A stretch of DNA of 64,000 bases from the NCBI RefSeq assembly GCF_040412425.1, contig NC_089781.1:52385727-52449726 (forward strand), given 5' to 3'. Positions 45,287 to 54,710 of the stretch are shown in pieces. The first letter of the stretch is position 1; the number at the start of each line of letters is the position of its first letter. Made by a program: the position numbers and the translations under genes. The DNA comes from Macrobrachium rosenbergii. Taxonomy: Eukaryota > Arthropoda > Malacostraca > Decapoda > Palaemonidae. Under the pieces are notes generated by a model, which saw nothing but the letters and a program-made list of their open reading frames with translations, did no database searches and was not told the origin of the DNA.

Positions 45287-45537
45287 GCCCTTTGTTGGCC
45301 GAGTCGGTTGAGCTTCAGACTGTCATTCGATGGGCCGGAGTTCAATTCCCGCGGCCGGCTGATGAAGAGTTAGAGGAATTTATTTCTGGTGATAGAAATT
45401 CATTTCTCGCTATAAGGTCCCGTTGCTAAGTAACCAATTGGTTCTTAGCCTCGTAAAATAAGTCTAATCCTTCAGGCCAGCCCTAGGAGAGCTGTTAATC
45501 AGCTCAGTGGTCTGGTAAAACTAAGGTATACTTTTTT
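45287..45537 (+). mobile_element. tRNA-derived SINE in the LINE-B RT
   Basis: 251 bp flanked by a perfect 16-bp duplication tttgccattttttaca (45271-45286 and 45538-45553). The head is tRNA-like, with A-box-like TTGGCCGAGTCGG (45295-45307) and B-box-like GGAGTTCAATTCC (45337-45349), followed by GCGGCCGGC. The body is non-coding; the tail has CCTTCAGGCCAGCCCTAGGA and GAGCTGTTAATCAGCTC (45489-45505), the module also present at LINE 3' ends here. It sits directly behind the YVDD codons. RNA polymerase III would transcribe it; the LINE machinery would copy it. Confidence 0.9.
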
Positions 45538-45553
45538 TTTGCCATTTTTTACA

Positions 45554-46270
45554 CTTCAAGCAACTTGCGCCACATTCAAAGAATCTTAAATATCTCCATA
45601 AATAAAATTGAACAATGGGCATTATCTGTTGGATTTAAATTTTCTGATGAAAAACCACAAGCAAGAGCATTTTACAGGGATAAACGCTGGCTCAGAAACG
45701 AAGATATAGTTCTTACCATGAATAACACTCCCATCCAATTTTATCCAGAAGTCAAACTCTTAGGCCTATATTTTGACAATTATTTAAACTGGAAGGCCCA
45801 TGTAAGACATACCAAAGCAAAGGTCTTAAAATCTTTAAATATATTAAAAAAATTAGCTAACACTTCATGGGGTGCTGACAGAGATATTTTATTGAAACTT
45901 TATAAGGCTACAGTTCTACCAATATTAGAATATGGCAGTCCAATTTATAGTTCTGCTAGTGAGACTATTCTCAAAATGCTAAATCCAGTACATCATCTTG
46001 GGATTCGGTTAGCCACCGGAGCATTCAAATCATCACCAGTCCAATCCTTGATTGTAGAAAGTGGAGAAATGCCACTATCTTATAAATTCAAAATAACAAC
46101 GATGTGCAGAGGTTTAAAAATTATAAATAGTCCAGCAAAAACCAAATATTTATTTAAAAACCCAGATTGTTTCTGGAATACAAAAATTACCCCATCCTTC
46201 CTATTAGAGCTAATAGATTATTTATTAACAATGATCTTTATAATATCAGATTTTACAATTTTAACAAAAT
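45554..46270 (+). pseudogene. LINE-B ORF2: RT thumb and connection
   Basis: RT resumes after the SINE: SSNLRHIQRILNISINKIEQWALSVGF (split over domains), FKFSDEKPQARAF, LLGLYFDNYLNWKAHV, LANTSWGADRDILLKLYKATVLP, LEYGSPIYSSAS and LNPVHHLGIRLATGAFKSSP. The frame is open for 235 residues, the best-kept stretch of this ORF2. Confidence 0.8.
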
Positions 46271-47215
46271 AATACCTCCATGGATGATGAGTGCTCCCCA
46301 GATATGTAACAAACTATGTACAATACCAGTTAATAAATTGAATAATCCACTTGCTATGAAACTATATGCTCTGGAACATATCAAGGTACACAGTAATAAT
46401 CATTTACATACTGATGGTTCCAAAGATGATATGGTAGTTGGACTCGCTGTTTACGGAAACAATATAAAGAGCCAAGCCTCTTTACATAACAAAGCATCGG
46501 TGTTCACTGCTGAATTACTAGCAATAAAAACAGCATTAACAACTATATATGAAAACCAGTTAATGAAGTAACCATCTTTAGTGATTCACTAAGTTCAGTA
46601 AATGCAATAAACTCTTATACTCCAAAAAATAAAATTGTAAATGAAATTAGACATACATTACATGAAATGAAAATGCAAAAGATATCTGTTACTCTATGCT
46701 GGATACCATCTCACATAGGATTAGAAGGCAATGAAAAAGCAGACACCTATGCAAAAGAGGCTAGAACACTCCCAATATCAGCAGAATTATTACCATCAGA
46801 AGATTATACTAGATACAGTAAAGCGGTGATTAAGAAGAAATGGCAAAATAAATGGAGGGAAAGCAATCTTAACAATAAATTAAGAGAAATAAAAGAAACT
46901 GTAGACCCGTGGCCATCATCCTATCAGAATTGCCCCAAGTTTTCAGTAATGTTGACACAGCTAAGAATTGGTCACACTAAACTGACACATGGTTACCTGA
47001 TGAGTAACCCCCATGCCCCTATACCTATGTGCAAAATATGTAATGTATATACAAATAACAGTAAAGCATATTTTAAAGGTATGTCCAAAATAAAGAATCC
47101 AAAGAGACATTTTATTTAGAAGATATTCCTTTAAAGATATACTGTCAGAAAATGACAAATTTTCACTTTTTAATATTTTAAAATTCCTTAAATTTAATCA
47201 TTTATACGATGAAAT
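46167..47215 (+). pseudogene. LINE-B ORF2: RNase H and tail
   Basis: Second frame 46167-46571: PPWMMSAPQICNKL, HLHTDGSKDDMVVGLAVYG and FTAELLAIKTAL; then FSDSLSSVNAI after a shift at 46570, and 46667-47119: TLCWIPSHIGLEGNEKADTYAKEA (RNase H end). The tail keeps LRIGHTKLTHGYLM and CKICNVY but has lost the last Cys/His residues through a shift near 47075. Confidence 0.8.
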
Positions 47216-47396
47216 ATAAGATTCATAGAATAATTTATATATCCCTAATTAACTTAATTAGTTCTTAGATTAACATATGTTAGTTTTAATTAAATTCTTA
47301 GAGAATTTAAATAGCTTGTCTAATCCTTCGGGCCAGCCCTAGGAGAGTTGGTATTAGCTCAGTGGTCTGGTTAAACTAACGTTAAAAAAAAAAAAA
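47216..47396 (+). other. LINE-B 3' UTR, tail module and A-run
   Basis: Short AT-rich UTR, then TAATCCTTCGGGCCAGCCCT (47320-47340) and a stem-loop variant GAGTTGGTATTAGCTC (47345-47360), GGTCTGGTTAAACTAACG, and A-run to 47396. No gene. Confidence 0.75.
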
Positions 47397-47407
47397 GGAT
47401 CAGCCAT

Positions 47408-47681
47408 ACGGAATCTATGTAAATTTGTATCTGTTACTAACATTTTGTATCTGTTTCTTTTGCACATGTATTAGAATGTTGTTAGATCGATCATTGTCCA
47501 CTTTCTTTTTACATGGCTTGTATTTATCCATTGTAATTATTGTCATAAGTAATTGACCTCAGGTCACCAAGATTCTATTGTATTCCTTTGTGTGACATCA
47601 GTCCACCGCTATATAAACGGCCTGCGTCCTGAATAAAGTAGCAGTAACTTTCCTCCTGCTCATTAATTTGCACCTCTTAAA
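47408..47681 (+). repeat. CsRn1L-2 5' LTR, remaining 274 bp
   Basis: Continues the LTR begun at 35543. It has a TATATAAACGG TATA-like box (about 47612) and AATAAAG (about 47633), and ends CTCTTAAA before G and the primer site TGGTGACCCCGG (47683). It is followed by a leader to the gag ATG at 47843. Confidence 0.82.
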
Positions 47682-47842
47682 GTGGTGACCCCGGAGTGGT
47701 TCCCGGAGCCATTAGCGGACTCAGACGGCGACCTAGTCTTGGCTCCATGAACTACTCCACGCCCCTAACGGACTCACACGGCGCCCTCCCAGGTGTGTAT
47801 TGACGTGAGTATCCCACTCCAATTAAGAGGGCAATAGTGAGC

Positions 47843-48730
47843 ATGGACGCAGACATTCTCTCCCACGTACAGTTAACCATGAACTTCGCGGACTCAGACG
47901 TCTACCTCCTGCACATATCGCCCATGCCCTCCCCGCGCCAAGAATCACGCGCTCCTCCACGCCGCTACCCGCGCCCCGCACGCTGCCCATCCCGGCAGAA
48001 CAAACTAAACCCGCCCTTCACACACGGCAACCCATCATCATGGTTCTACAGGGTCGAGGGACAGTTCAGACTGGCGGGACTCACGGACGAGGTGCTACAA
48101 GCCGACGCCGTGATCAAGGAGGAGGTCTACAGAAAGCTCATCCCATGGGTGTCTGCTGCAAGCCCCATCACCTACCATCACCTGAAAACATCCCTCGTCA
48201 AGACCTGCTCCCTGCCGATCTCCGAGAGGGCCGCCTGCCCCCTCAACCTCGTCACCAGCCCGCGGCATGACCAGAACATCCTGGAGACTTGGGGCGTGAT
48301 CCAGGACCTCCTCACCCTTCCCAGCACTGACAGCAGCGGTAGGCAGTCAGAGATTAGCCTATCAAGGGAGATCCTCCTCCGTCAGCTCCTCCCGGAGGTC
48401 CAAACGCAGATCCTCGACCCTTACACCATGCCGCTCGAGGACCTGATTAGGATGGCGCAGCGGCTGACAGACTCCGCAAGGGCAATGAAGCGGGAATCCA
48501 TGCCTGCACACCCCATCAGTTCCCTTCAGCTGGAGGATAATGCAGAGGAGGAGATAAGCGCCGTCACCAGAAGGCAGCCAACGTATCACCACAAGAAAAA
48601 CTCACTGGGCCCTTGCTACTACCACCAGCGGTACGACAAGGATGCGCGGAATTGCCAACCCCCCTGCTCGTTCGCCCATCCAAAAAACGGGGGAGGCGGC
48701 GGCCAACAGAACAGGCCACCATGGAAGTAG
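47843..48730 (+). CDS. gag: CsRn1L-2 gag
   Basis: Open for about 295 residues: MDADILSHVQLTMNFADSDV, then the capsid-like part (WFYRVEGQFRLAGLTDEVLQ, SLSREILLRQLLPEV), and the CHCC nucleic-acid motif CYYHQRYDKDARNCQPPCSF near residue 265. That C-x3-H-x9-C-x3-C pattern replaces the normal CCHC knuckle in the CsRn1 group. It ends PPWK and UAG. It is the only intact gag of the two CsRn1-like copies. Confidence 0.85.
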   Translation: MDADILSHVQLTMNFADSDVYLLHISPMPSPRQESRAPPRRYPRPARCPSRQNKLNPPFTHGNPSSWFYRVEGQFRLAGLTDEVLQADAVIKEEVYRKLIPWVSAASPITYHHLKTSLVKTCSLPISERAACPLNLVTSPRHDQNILETWGVIQDLLTLPSTDSSGRQSEISLSREILLRQLLPEVQTQILDPYTMPLEDLIRMAQRLTDSARAMKRESMPAHPISSLQLEDNAEEEISAVTRRQPTYHHKKNSLGPCYYHQRYDKDARNCQPPCSFAHPKNGGGGGQQNRPPWK

Positions 48731-50080
48731 AGAAACCCAGAAGCCCAAAACCATTAGGCTTCTACGTCTGCGACACCATCTCCGGCAGGATGATGTTGGT
48801 CGACACCGGGGGCCGTTCGATCAGTATTTCCACCGCAAGCGCCCGCCGGACCCAGCAGCCTTCCTGACGGCCGCCAACGGGTCCCCCATCCTCTCCTACG
48901 GCACCAGGCTCCTGTCGATCTCCATCCTTGGCCGGAGATATACGTGGAACTTCATCGTCGTAGACGTAAGGACCCCACTCCTGGGTGCGGATTTCCTCGC
49001 CCACTTCGGGCTGGTAGTCGACGTTGGTCGCAAGCGACTCCCAGACACAGACTCCTGCCAGTCCCTCCCCCTGGCACCGGGACCCAGCGTGCCTACCATC
49101 TGCTCCGTCGCCCCACACCAGTACCCCCAGCTGCTGAAGGAGTTCCCCGACGTGTTCAAACCCGAGCTCTGTCAGGTACCCGGAGCCCCAGCAAAGCACG
49201 GAATCTACCACCACATTAAGACAAAGGGCCCCCAACGCATGCAAAGTTCCGGAGGCTTCCCCCTCGGCACCTTCAGGAGGCCAAGGACGCCTTCGCCGAG
49301 ATGGAGTGGATGGGCATATTCAGAAAGGCCTACAGTCCCGTGGGCCTCTCCCCTCCACATGGTGCAGAAACCGGATGGCTCCTGGAGACCCTGCGGCAAC
49401 TACAGGCGGCTCAACCTCGCAACTGAACCTGATCACTACCCTCTGCCAAACATGCAAGATCTCACGGCCTCCTTTCACGGGGCCAAAATATTCTCTAAAT
49501 TAGACCTTTTGAAATCTTACTTCCAAGTACCAGTTGCTCCATAGGATATCCCGAAAACCGCCATCATCACGCCCTTCGGGTCCTACGTCTTCGCCTTCTC
49601 CACCTTCGGTCTGAGGAATGCAGGGGCAACTTTACAGAGGCTGATGGACAGCATCCTAGGGGACCTGAACTTCTGCGTCTGCTATGTGCGCGATATTCTA
49701 GTTTTTTCCAGGTCCCCCAAAGAGCACCTGCGGCACATCCGGGCGTTCCTGCAGCACCTACAGGAGAACGGCCTCATCGCCAGATTCGACAAGTGCACCT
49801 TCGGCATTGAAAAAGTTGACTTCCTAGGCCACGAGATATCCCCGGATGGCGTCTGCCCGCTTGCATCAAAGGTCGCAGCCGTCACCAGGTTCCCTACCCC
49901 TACCTCCGTCAAGGCCGTTCAGGAATTCCTCGGGATGGTCAACTACTACAGAGGGTTCATCCCCGGGGTCGCACACACCATGGCCCCCCTGACGGAGATC
50001 CTGAACGGCCAACCGAAATCCTTAGTGTGGGGACCCGGCCAGCCGCAGGCCTTCTCCCTGACGAAGGCCGCCCTCGCTGA
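48731..50080 (+). pseudogene. pol: CsRn1L-2 protease and reverse transcriptase
   Basis: Protease: FYVCDTISGRMMLVDTGG at about 48760-48815, then a shift; the second half, FIVVDVRTPLLGADFLAHFGL, is in frame 48642-49544. RT: HMVQKPDGSWRPCGNYRRLN, FSKLDLLKSYFQVPVAP (motif A), a stop at 49542, FGLRNAGATLQRLMD (motif B), then CYVRDILVFS (49680-49700), where the usual YADD reads YVRD (first catalytic Asp changed to Arg). The thumb reads HLRHIRAFLQHLQENGL and FLGHEISPDGVCPL. Confidence 0.8.
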
Positions 50081-50470
50081 GGCAACCGCCTTGGCCCACC
50101 AGGACCCCAACACCCCCCTCCAGCCGACTACGGATGCCGGCAACGTCGCCTGCGGGGTTGTCCTGGAGCAGATCGTCGCCGGCGCCCCCCAGCCCATCTC
50201 CTTCTTCAGCAAAAAGTTCAACCCCACAGAGGCCCGCTACAGCACCTTCGACAGGGAACTCTGCGCAGTGTATCGGGCGGTACGCCACTTCAAGTTCCTC
50301 CTGGAGGGTACGCCCTTACAATCTGGATGGACCACCAGCCGCTGGTCCACACCTTCACCAAGCAAGGGGACGCATGGTCTTCCAGGCAGCAGTGACACCT
50401 CACGGCCATCATGGAGTTCACCTGCTCAATCAAGTACCTCCACGGCAGGAAGAACCCTGTAGCAGATGCC
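50081..50470 (+). pseudogene. pol: CsRn1L-2 RNase H
   Basis: TTDAGNVACGVVLEQ (first Asp), PISFFSKKFNPTEARYSTFDRELCAV (Glu), a frame change near 50310, WMDHQPLVHTFTKQG-type sequence in the other frame, and SIKYLHGRKNPVADALSRI at the end. It is homologous to 42541-43120. Confidence 0.75.
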
Positions 50471-51459
50471 CTCTCCAGAATTGAGCTCAATGCGGTGCAG
50501 CTCGGGATCAACTATGAGGACCTCGCCTGGGAGCAGACCGCCGACCCAGAGACTCCAGCCTACTGCACCACCATCACATCCCTAAAGTGGAAGGATGTGA
50601 CCCTCGCCCCCTGGGGACCAAAACTCCTGTGCGACGTCAGCACCGGCCAGCCTCGCCCCCTGGTGCCCGCCTCCTGCCGCCGTCTGATGTTCGACGTCAT
50701 CCACGGGCTCTCCCACCCCTCCGGCAGGACGAAGGCCAAGCTGCTGACAGAGAAGTTTGTCTGGTACAGGATGCGGAAGGACACGAGGGCCTGGGCAAGA
50801 CAGTACATCCGGTGCCAAACCAGCAAGATAGGGCGCCACACAGAGTCAGGGATAGGCGAGTTTCCCCAGAGTCAACGGCGACCCATCCGCAGCGGAGAAA
50901 ATCTACGGGGAGCCCCTCGTAGTCCCAGACGAACTAGTCACGGAAGATCAACACAACCCGTCAGTCCAGAGGCTCCACAACATAGTCGGGAAGTTCAGCC
51001 CCTGCCAGCGGACGTATACCGACAGGTCAACTGCTTTCACACCTCCCTGCTTGTCCTCCACCACCCACGTCTTCGACAGGGACGATGCCGTCCGCCCCCC
51101 ACTAACCAGACCCTACAGGGGGCCCTTCTGTGTGCTTGAGAGGAACAACAAAGCATTCCGCCATGCCCTGCACGGGAAGGACGACTGGGTGTCGATCGAC
51201 CGCCTCAAGCACGCCCTCCTGGAGGAAACAGCAGACGGCACCATGCAGCACCCTCCTCGAGAGCCGTCACCTCCACAGCCGGGCCACCTCAAAAGGAGGT
51301 CACGGGGCCGCCCCCGAAAGCAACCAGCCAAACCCACAGCCAGCCGCTCCTGCTCACACCACACCTCCCAGCTGACTTCGCGGAGCCGTGGCATTCTCCA
51401 ATGTCCCAGCAGATACCTAGACTAATCAGACGTTACCCACGTTTTGGGGGCGGGGTATT
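50471..51459 (+). pseudogene. pol: CsRn1L-2 integrase lacking its catalytic core, and 3' region
   Basis: The zinc-binding part is good: FDVIHGLSHPSGRTKAKLL, KFVWYRMRKDTRAWARQYIR, CQTSKIGRHTESG. At about 50865 it jumps straight to the region after the core (compare 43350-43770 in CsRn1L-1), so the D,D,E residues are gone. The end (51051-51240) has VFDRDDAVRPPLTRPYRGPF and DDWVSIDRLKHALLEE, a chromodomain-free GPY-like tail. TTTTGGGGGCGGGG (51442-51455) is the polypurine tract. Confidence 0.8.
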
Positions 51460-51824
51460 TGTAAAGTCCCCACTGAGTGAATCTTCTATGATGAACGACC
51501 CGTTTTCTTCAATCCTGGTCAAGCAGGATCAGCCATACCGATCAGCACGCTTTTCTATGTAAATTTGTATCTGTTACTAACTTATTTTGTATCTGTTTCT
51601 TTTGCACATCTATTAGAATGTTGTTAGACCGATCATTGGCCTTTTTTTTTTTTACATGACTTGTATTTATCCATTGTAATTATTGTCATAAGTAATTGAC
51701 CTCAGGTCACCAAGATTTTATTGTATTCCTCTGTGTGACGTCAGTCCGCCGCTATATAAACGGCCTGCATCCTGAATAAAGTAGCAGTAACTTTCCTCCT
51801 GCTCATTATTTTGCACCTCTTAAA
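51460..51824 (+). repeat. CsRn1L-2 3' LTR
   Basis: 365 bp, TGTAAAGTCCCCACTGAG to CTCTTAAA. It has the uninterrupted target of LINE-B: GGATCAGCCAT at about 51527-51537, flanked by ATACCG. It carries TATATAAACGG (about 51753) and AATAAAG (about 51776). Confidence 0.88.
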
Positions 51825-52744
51825 TACGAAAACAAATTACTATAGTCGTCTTTTTTGACATGGAAAAGGCATATGATACTACATGGAGATATGCAATATT
51901 AAAAATGTTACATAAAAACAGCATCTGTGGACATTTACCTAGGTTTATCCAAAACTTTCTGACAAATCGCACTTTTAAAGTGAGAATTTATGATGTATTG
52001 TCAAGTATATTTCCACTTGAAAATGGTGTTCCACAAGAAAGCGTCCTTAGTGGTACACTGCTTACTTTAGCAATAAATGATATCATTTATAATATACGTA
52101 TTGGAATTAGAAGTAACTTGTATGTGGATGATTTTGCCATATATTATAAAAATCAAAAGCATCTCATTCCATATAAAAGTAAAATTTTTGGGATTAGTAT
52201 TTGATACATGCAGAGCAAATCATTAATAAAACTATAGTAAAAATAGATTATGTGAATGGGAAAACGGTCAGTTCATCTGTAGCCTCCCCACCAACGTCAA
52301 ATTTATGAGTTGAATGTGGTGAACTATACAAAAGACTCTCCAACCAAATAATTATTTGTTAATTTTTTATAAAAATAAAAGAGTGAAAAAAATGGTGAAG
52401 AAATAGATTTAAACATCATTCATATCCTCCAGAATACCATAGACAACATACAGTAGAACATATAATCCAAAAGAAATCATTCCATAAACAAAACAAATAA
52501 TCTCTACCAGATAACGCCTCAGTATTTACAGCTGAGTTATGTAATATTATCAGCCAAACAGTAAAATTTTTAAAAAAAATAATATTGTACAACATATAAA
52601 ATTTTCGGGTCCACACAACAAGAGCAAATGTAGACATCCCTATTGGTGACTATACAAGATTATAAAAACAGTCATTGTAAGTAAATGGCAAAATATATGG
52701 AACGAAGAACCTGAAAACAGTAAATGAAAACATACAAAATCCAG
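51825..52744 (+). pseudogene. A0 ORF2: RT palm, then a degraded stretch
   Basis: RT continues from 35542: VVFFDMEKAYDTTWRYAI (motif A), FIQNFLTNRTFKVRI, LENGVPQESVLSGTLLT (motif B, with Glu for Gly) and NLYVDDFAIYY (motif C, YVDD at about 52118-52130). From 52205 the sequence is a scramble of short pieces of thumb and RNase H with deletions; RNase H cannot be traced. Confidence 0.75.
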
Positions 52745-53350
52745 TGCTGGAAAATGGAGTTCGTCATGTCAGAGAGAGACACACACACAAGTAATTCTGA
52801 CGCGTCTTCGAATAGGCCATACTCATTTGACACATGGACATTTAATGAATAATCCCAGTGGCCCTCACCCCAAATGCCCAGATTGCAATGTGTTGATAAC
52901 AGTTAAGCATGCACTGTGTGAATGTCCAAAATATAACCTGCAGCGATTATCAGATTTTGTAAGTAGACCAATAAAAGAAATTCTGTCGGAATCTTCAACA
53001 TTTTCAGTAATACCCATTTTAATGTTCATGAGAAGCTGTGAGTTAATTGATAAAATATAAATATCAATCAATCGGTATAATGAATTTTAAAACAAGTAAA
53101 TTTTAAGATTTTACTTAATTTATTTTGAAAACTTAATATACCTTTTTAGTGAGTATATATGGAAACATGAGTATAATTTCACTTTCATTTTCGTTCATTC
53201 ATCATTAACGAGTGACCTCTTTGGTCCCAGTGCTAGACTTCTAGCCTAGACTTGTCGTTTCATCCTAATCCTTCAGGCCAGCCCTATGAGAGCTGAAAGT
53301 CAGCTCAGTGGTATGGTTAAACTTTTTGAATAATAATAAAAATAATAATA
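52745..53350 (+). pseudogene. A0 ORF2 Cys/His tail, 3' UTR and tail module
   Basis: The tail (52827-53060) reads THGHLMNNPSGPHPKCPDCN, VKHALCECPKYNLQRL and ends ELIDKI, as in A2. The UTR follows, then the tail module (53265-53325) with GAGCTGAAAGTCAGCTC at 53290-53306, and an AATAATAATAAT end. This is the natural 3' end of A0. Confidence 0.8.
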
Positions 53351-53711
53351 ATTTGCAGTGTTCAAAAACAAGTATGACTGAATACTGTGAGCATTTAAAG
53401 CTTTTAATTGAACGTCTGTTACATGGACAGCAAACATGATTAGTTAAGGTGGAAAGTTCTCGAGAGCAGTGGCCCTAAACGATGTTTGTAAAACAAGCTG
53501 ATCAGTGTATCCTGTGTTCATGTTTATATACATGAACTTTAATATGCCTTTTTAGCGTGAAAGCATGAGCAAATGTATTTATTGTGAGTAGCTGTTACGG
53601 TATGAGAACGTGAGCCTATGTGGTAGTTTATCCTAATCCTTCGGGCCAGGCCTATAAGAGCTGAAAGTCAGCTCTGATCTGGTTAAACTACTTTAATACT
53701 ACTACTACTAT
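53351..53711 (+). other. Second LINE-A-like 3' end closing the block
   Basis: The first 170 bases match nothing else here. From about 53520 the LINE-A 3' UTR is recognised (TTTAATATGCCTTTTTAGCG, AAATGTATTTATTGTGAG), then the tail module (53633-53691, GAGCTGAAAGTCAGCTC at 53658-53674) and TACTACTACTATTATT. It is either a 5'-truncated LINE added at the end of A0 or a duplicated A0 end. The TSD of the whole 31-kb block touches it. Confidence 0.5.
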
Positions 53712-53721
53712 TATTATTCCC

Positions 53722-54240
53722 TGTAGACCAGAAGCTAATGGGTTGTGTGAACGAGCAAATAGGAAGGTAATTGAAGCTCTTCAAATGACCGTTGGGGTGA
53801 TTGATGTAAATTGGGATCGATATATTCCACAGGTGCAGCATACAATGGTTAGTAATACCATTGGAATGTCTCCTAATGAGGCGCTGTTTGGTTATCCAGT
53901 GTGGGGTGCGTTCAATTTGTTGCCTATTCCTTTGGGTGATGAAACGATCAAGGCACTGGTTTCCACGGCTAAAGAGAGAGATGCTTGTCTTGCTAGGAAT
54001 CTTGAGATGAAAACGCGAGACATGGTGGGTAGGAGTCATCAAAAGCGGGATTGAGTTAAAGCTGCTGTGGGGGATAGGGTTTTTATGAAAATAAATGTCA
54101 GGAATCAGTTGAACTATAAGCTAGGTCCTAAATTTGAAGGTTCTTTTTGTGTTGTAGAAGCAAAAAAGGGGAGTAGATTTGTTGTTCTAGATGAGAACAC
54201 GGGTGTGTCTCAGTTGACACATATATCTTAAATTAAAAAG
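53722..54240 (+). pseudogene. pol: Gypsy-E integrase, C-terminal part
   Basis: Picks up the core where 22617 stopped: CRPEANGLCERANRKVIEAL contains the third acidic residue (Glu of CER). It goes on with WDRYIPQVQHTMVSNTIGMSPNEALFGYP, a stop at 54052, and VKAAVGDRVFMKINVRNQLNYKLGPKFEGSFCVVE, a GPY/F-type end. Last codons before the stop are near 54230. Confidence 0.82.
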
Positions 54241-54710
54241 ACGGGGTAATGGGAATCGTATGTGTTAATTCCTGTATTGTACTGTGGTTATGATAATTTT
54301 TTTTCTGTTTCTGAGGACGTTGGTCCATAGAGTTATACAAGTCTTTAATTATCCGAGTTCAGCTTTTGCTGTTATGTGTTGCAATACTTAGTTGAAATTA
54401 AATGCAAAGTACCATAGGGTTTTATAGATATATGAATTTATTTTTTGTCTGTTTTTTTCCCGTTTCGAGATCGGATATCTTAGAGATTCTTTCTTTTGTT
54501 TTTATGCTGAGGTCTCACATTTACATGACTGGGAGTCATGGCATGGGCTAGTTTCGTAGTGAGGTTAGGCCCGTGTGTTGTTATGTAAGAATATTATGAT
54601 GTGCAGTAGTTGTCTGATGCAATATCCGTTTTAAGAGCAGAATCAATCATCTTCCTTCCCTAAGAATAAAGTTTTGTCACTTAAGAATTTTTTGGGGGGG
54701 GCGGGTAATT
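54241..54710 (+). other. Gypsy-E 3' non-coding region and polypurine tract
   Basis: No ORF with a domain, so no envelope-like gene is seen. TTTTGGGGGGGGCGGG (about 54691-54705) just before TGTATATCAG is the polypurine tract and sets the 3' LTR start. Confidence 0.65.

Larger units (their letters stand above)
35635..47396 (+). mobile_element. LINE-B: full-length element carrying two later insertions
   Basis: Inserted in the 5' LTR of CsRn1L-2 with ggatcagccat duplicated (35624-35634 and 47397-47407). It has a 5' leader, ORF1, ORF2 (APE, RT, RNase H, tail), the stem-loop tail module and an A-run. CsRn1L-1 (39657-44755) splits its RT before motif A, and a SINE (45287-45537) splits it at motif C. 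Without those two it is about 6.4 kb, like A2, to which it is clearly related but distinct. Confidence 0.88.
35543..51824 (+). mobile_element. CsRn1L-2: Ty3/gypsy element of the CsRn1 type
   Basis: LTR element in the A0 RT. Its 5' LTR is split: 35543-35634 and 47408-47681, with LINE-B between; the 3' LTR is 51460-51824 (365 bp, against 366 bp for the joined 5' LTR). Flanks are aacg (35539-35542) and tacg (51825-51828), a 4-bp duplication with one change. The gag has the CHCC motif and the primer site matches tRNA-Trp, both marks of the CsRn1 group. It is GC-rich unlike its LINE host. It lacks the integrase core and has YVRD in place of YADD. Confidence 0.88.
22618..53711 (+). mobile_element. 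LINE-A copy A0 and everything nested in it
   Basis: LINE-A inserted in the Gypsy-E integrase; TSD tattattccc. A0 starts at about 22618 with the family 5' leader and is then interrupted three times: by A2 (23440-29970), by Phantom-L (31016-33259) and by CsRn1L-2 (35543-51824). Its own parts are 22618-23439, 29981-31015, 33269-35542 and 51825-53350. A further LINE-A-like 3' end (53351-53711) closes the block. At each break the A0 sequence picks up on the far side where it left off. Confidence 0.8.

Noticed and set aside
45295..45370. A possible tRNA gene
   Set aside because: A and B boxes are degenerate, the piece is fused to a non-coding body and a LINE tail, and a 16-bp TSD surrounds it. It is a SINE head.
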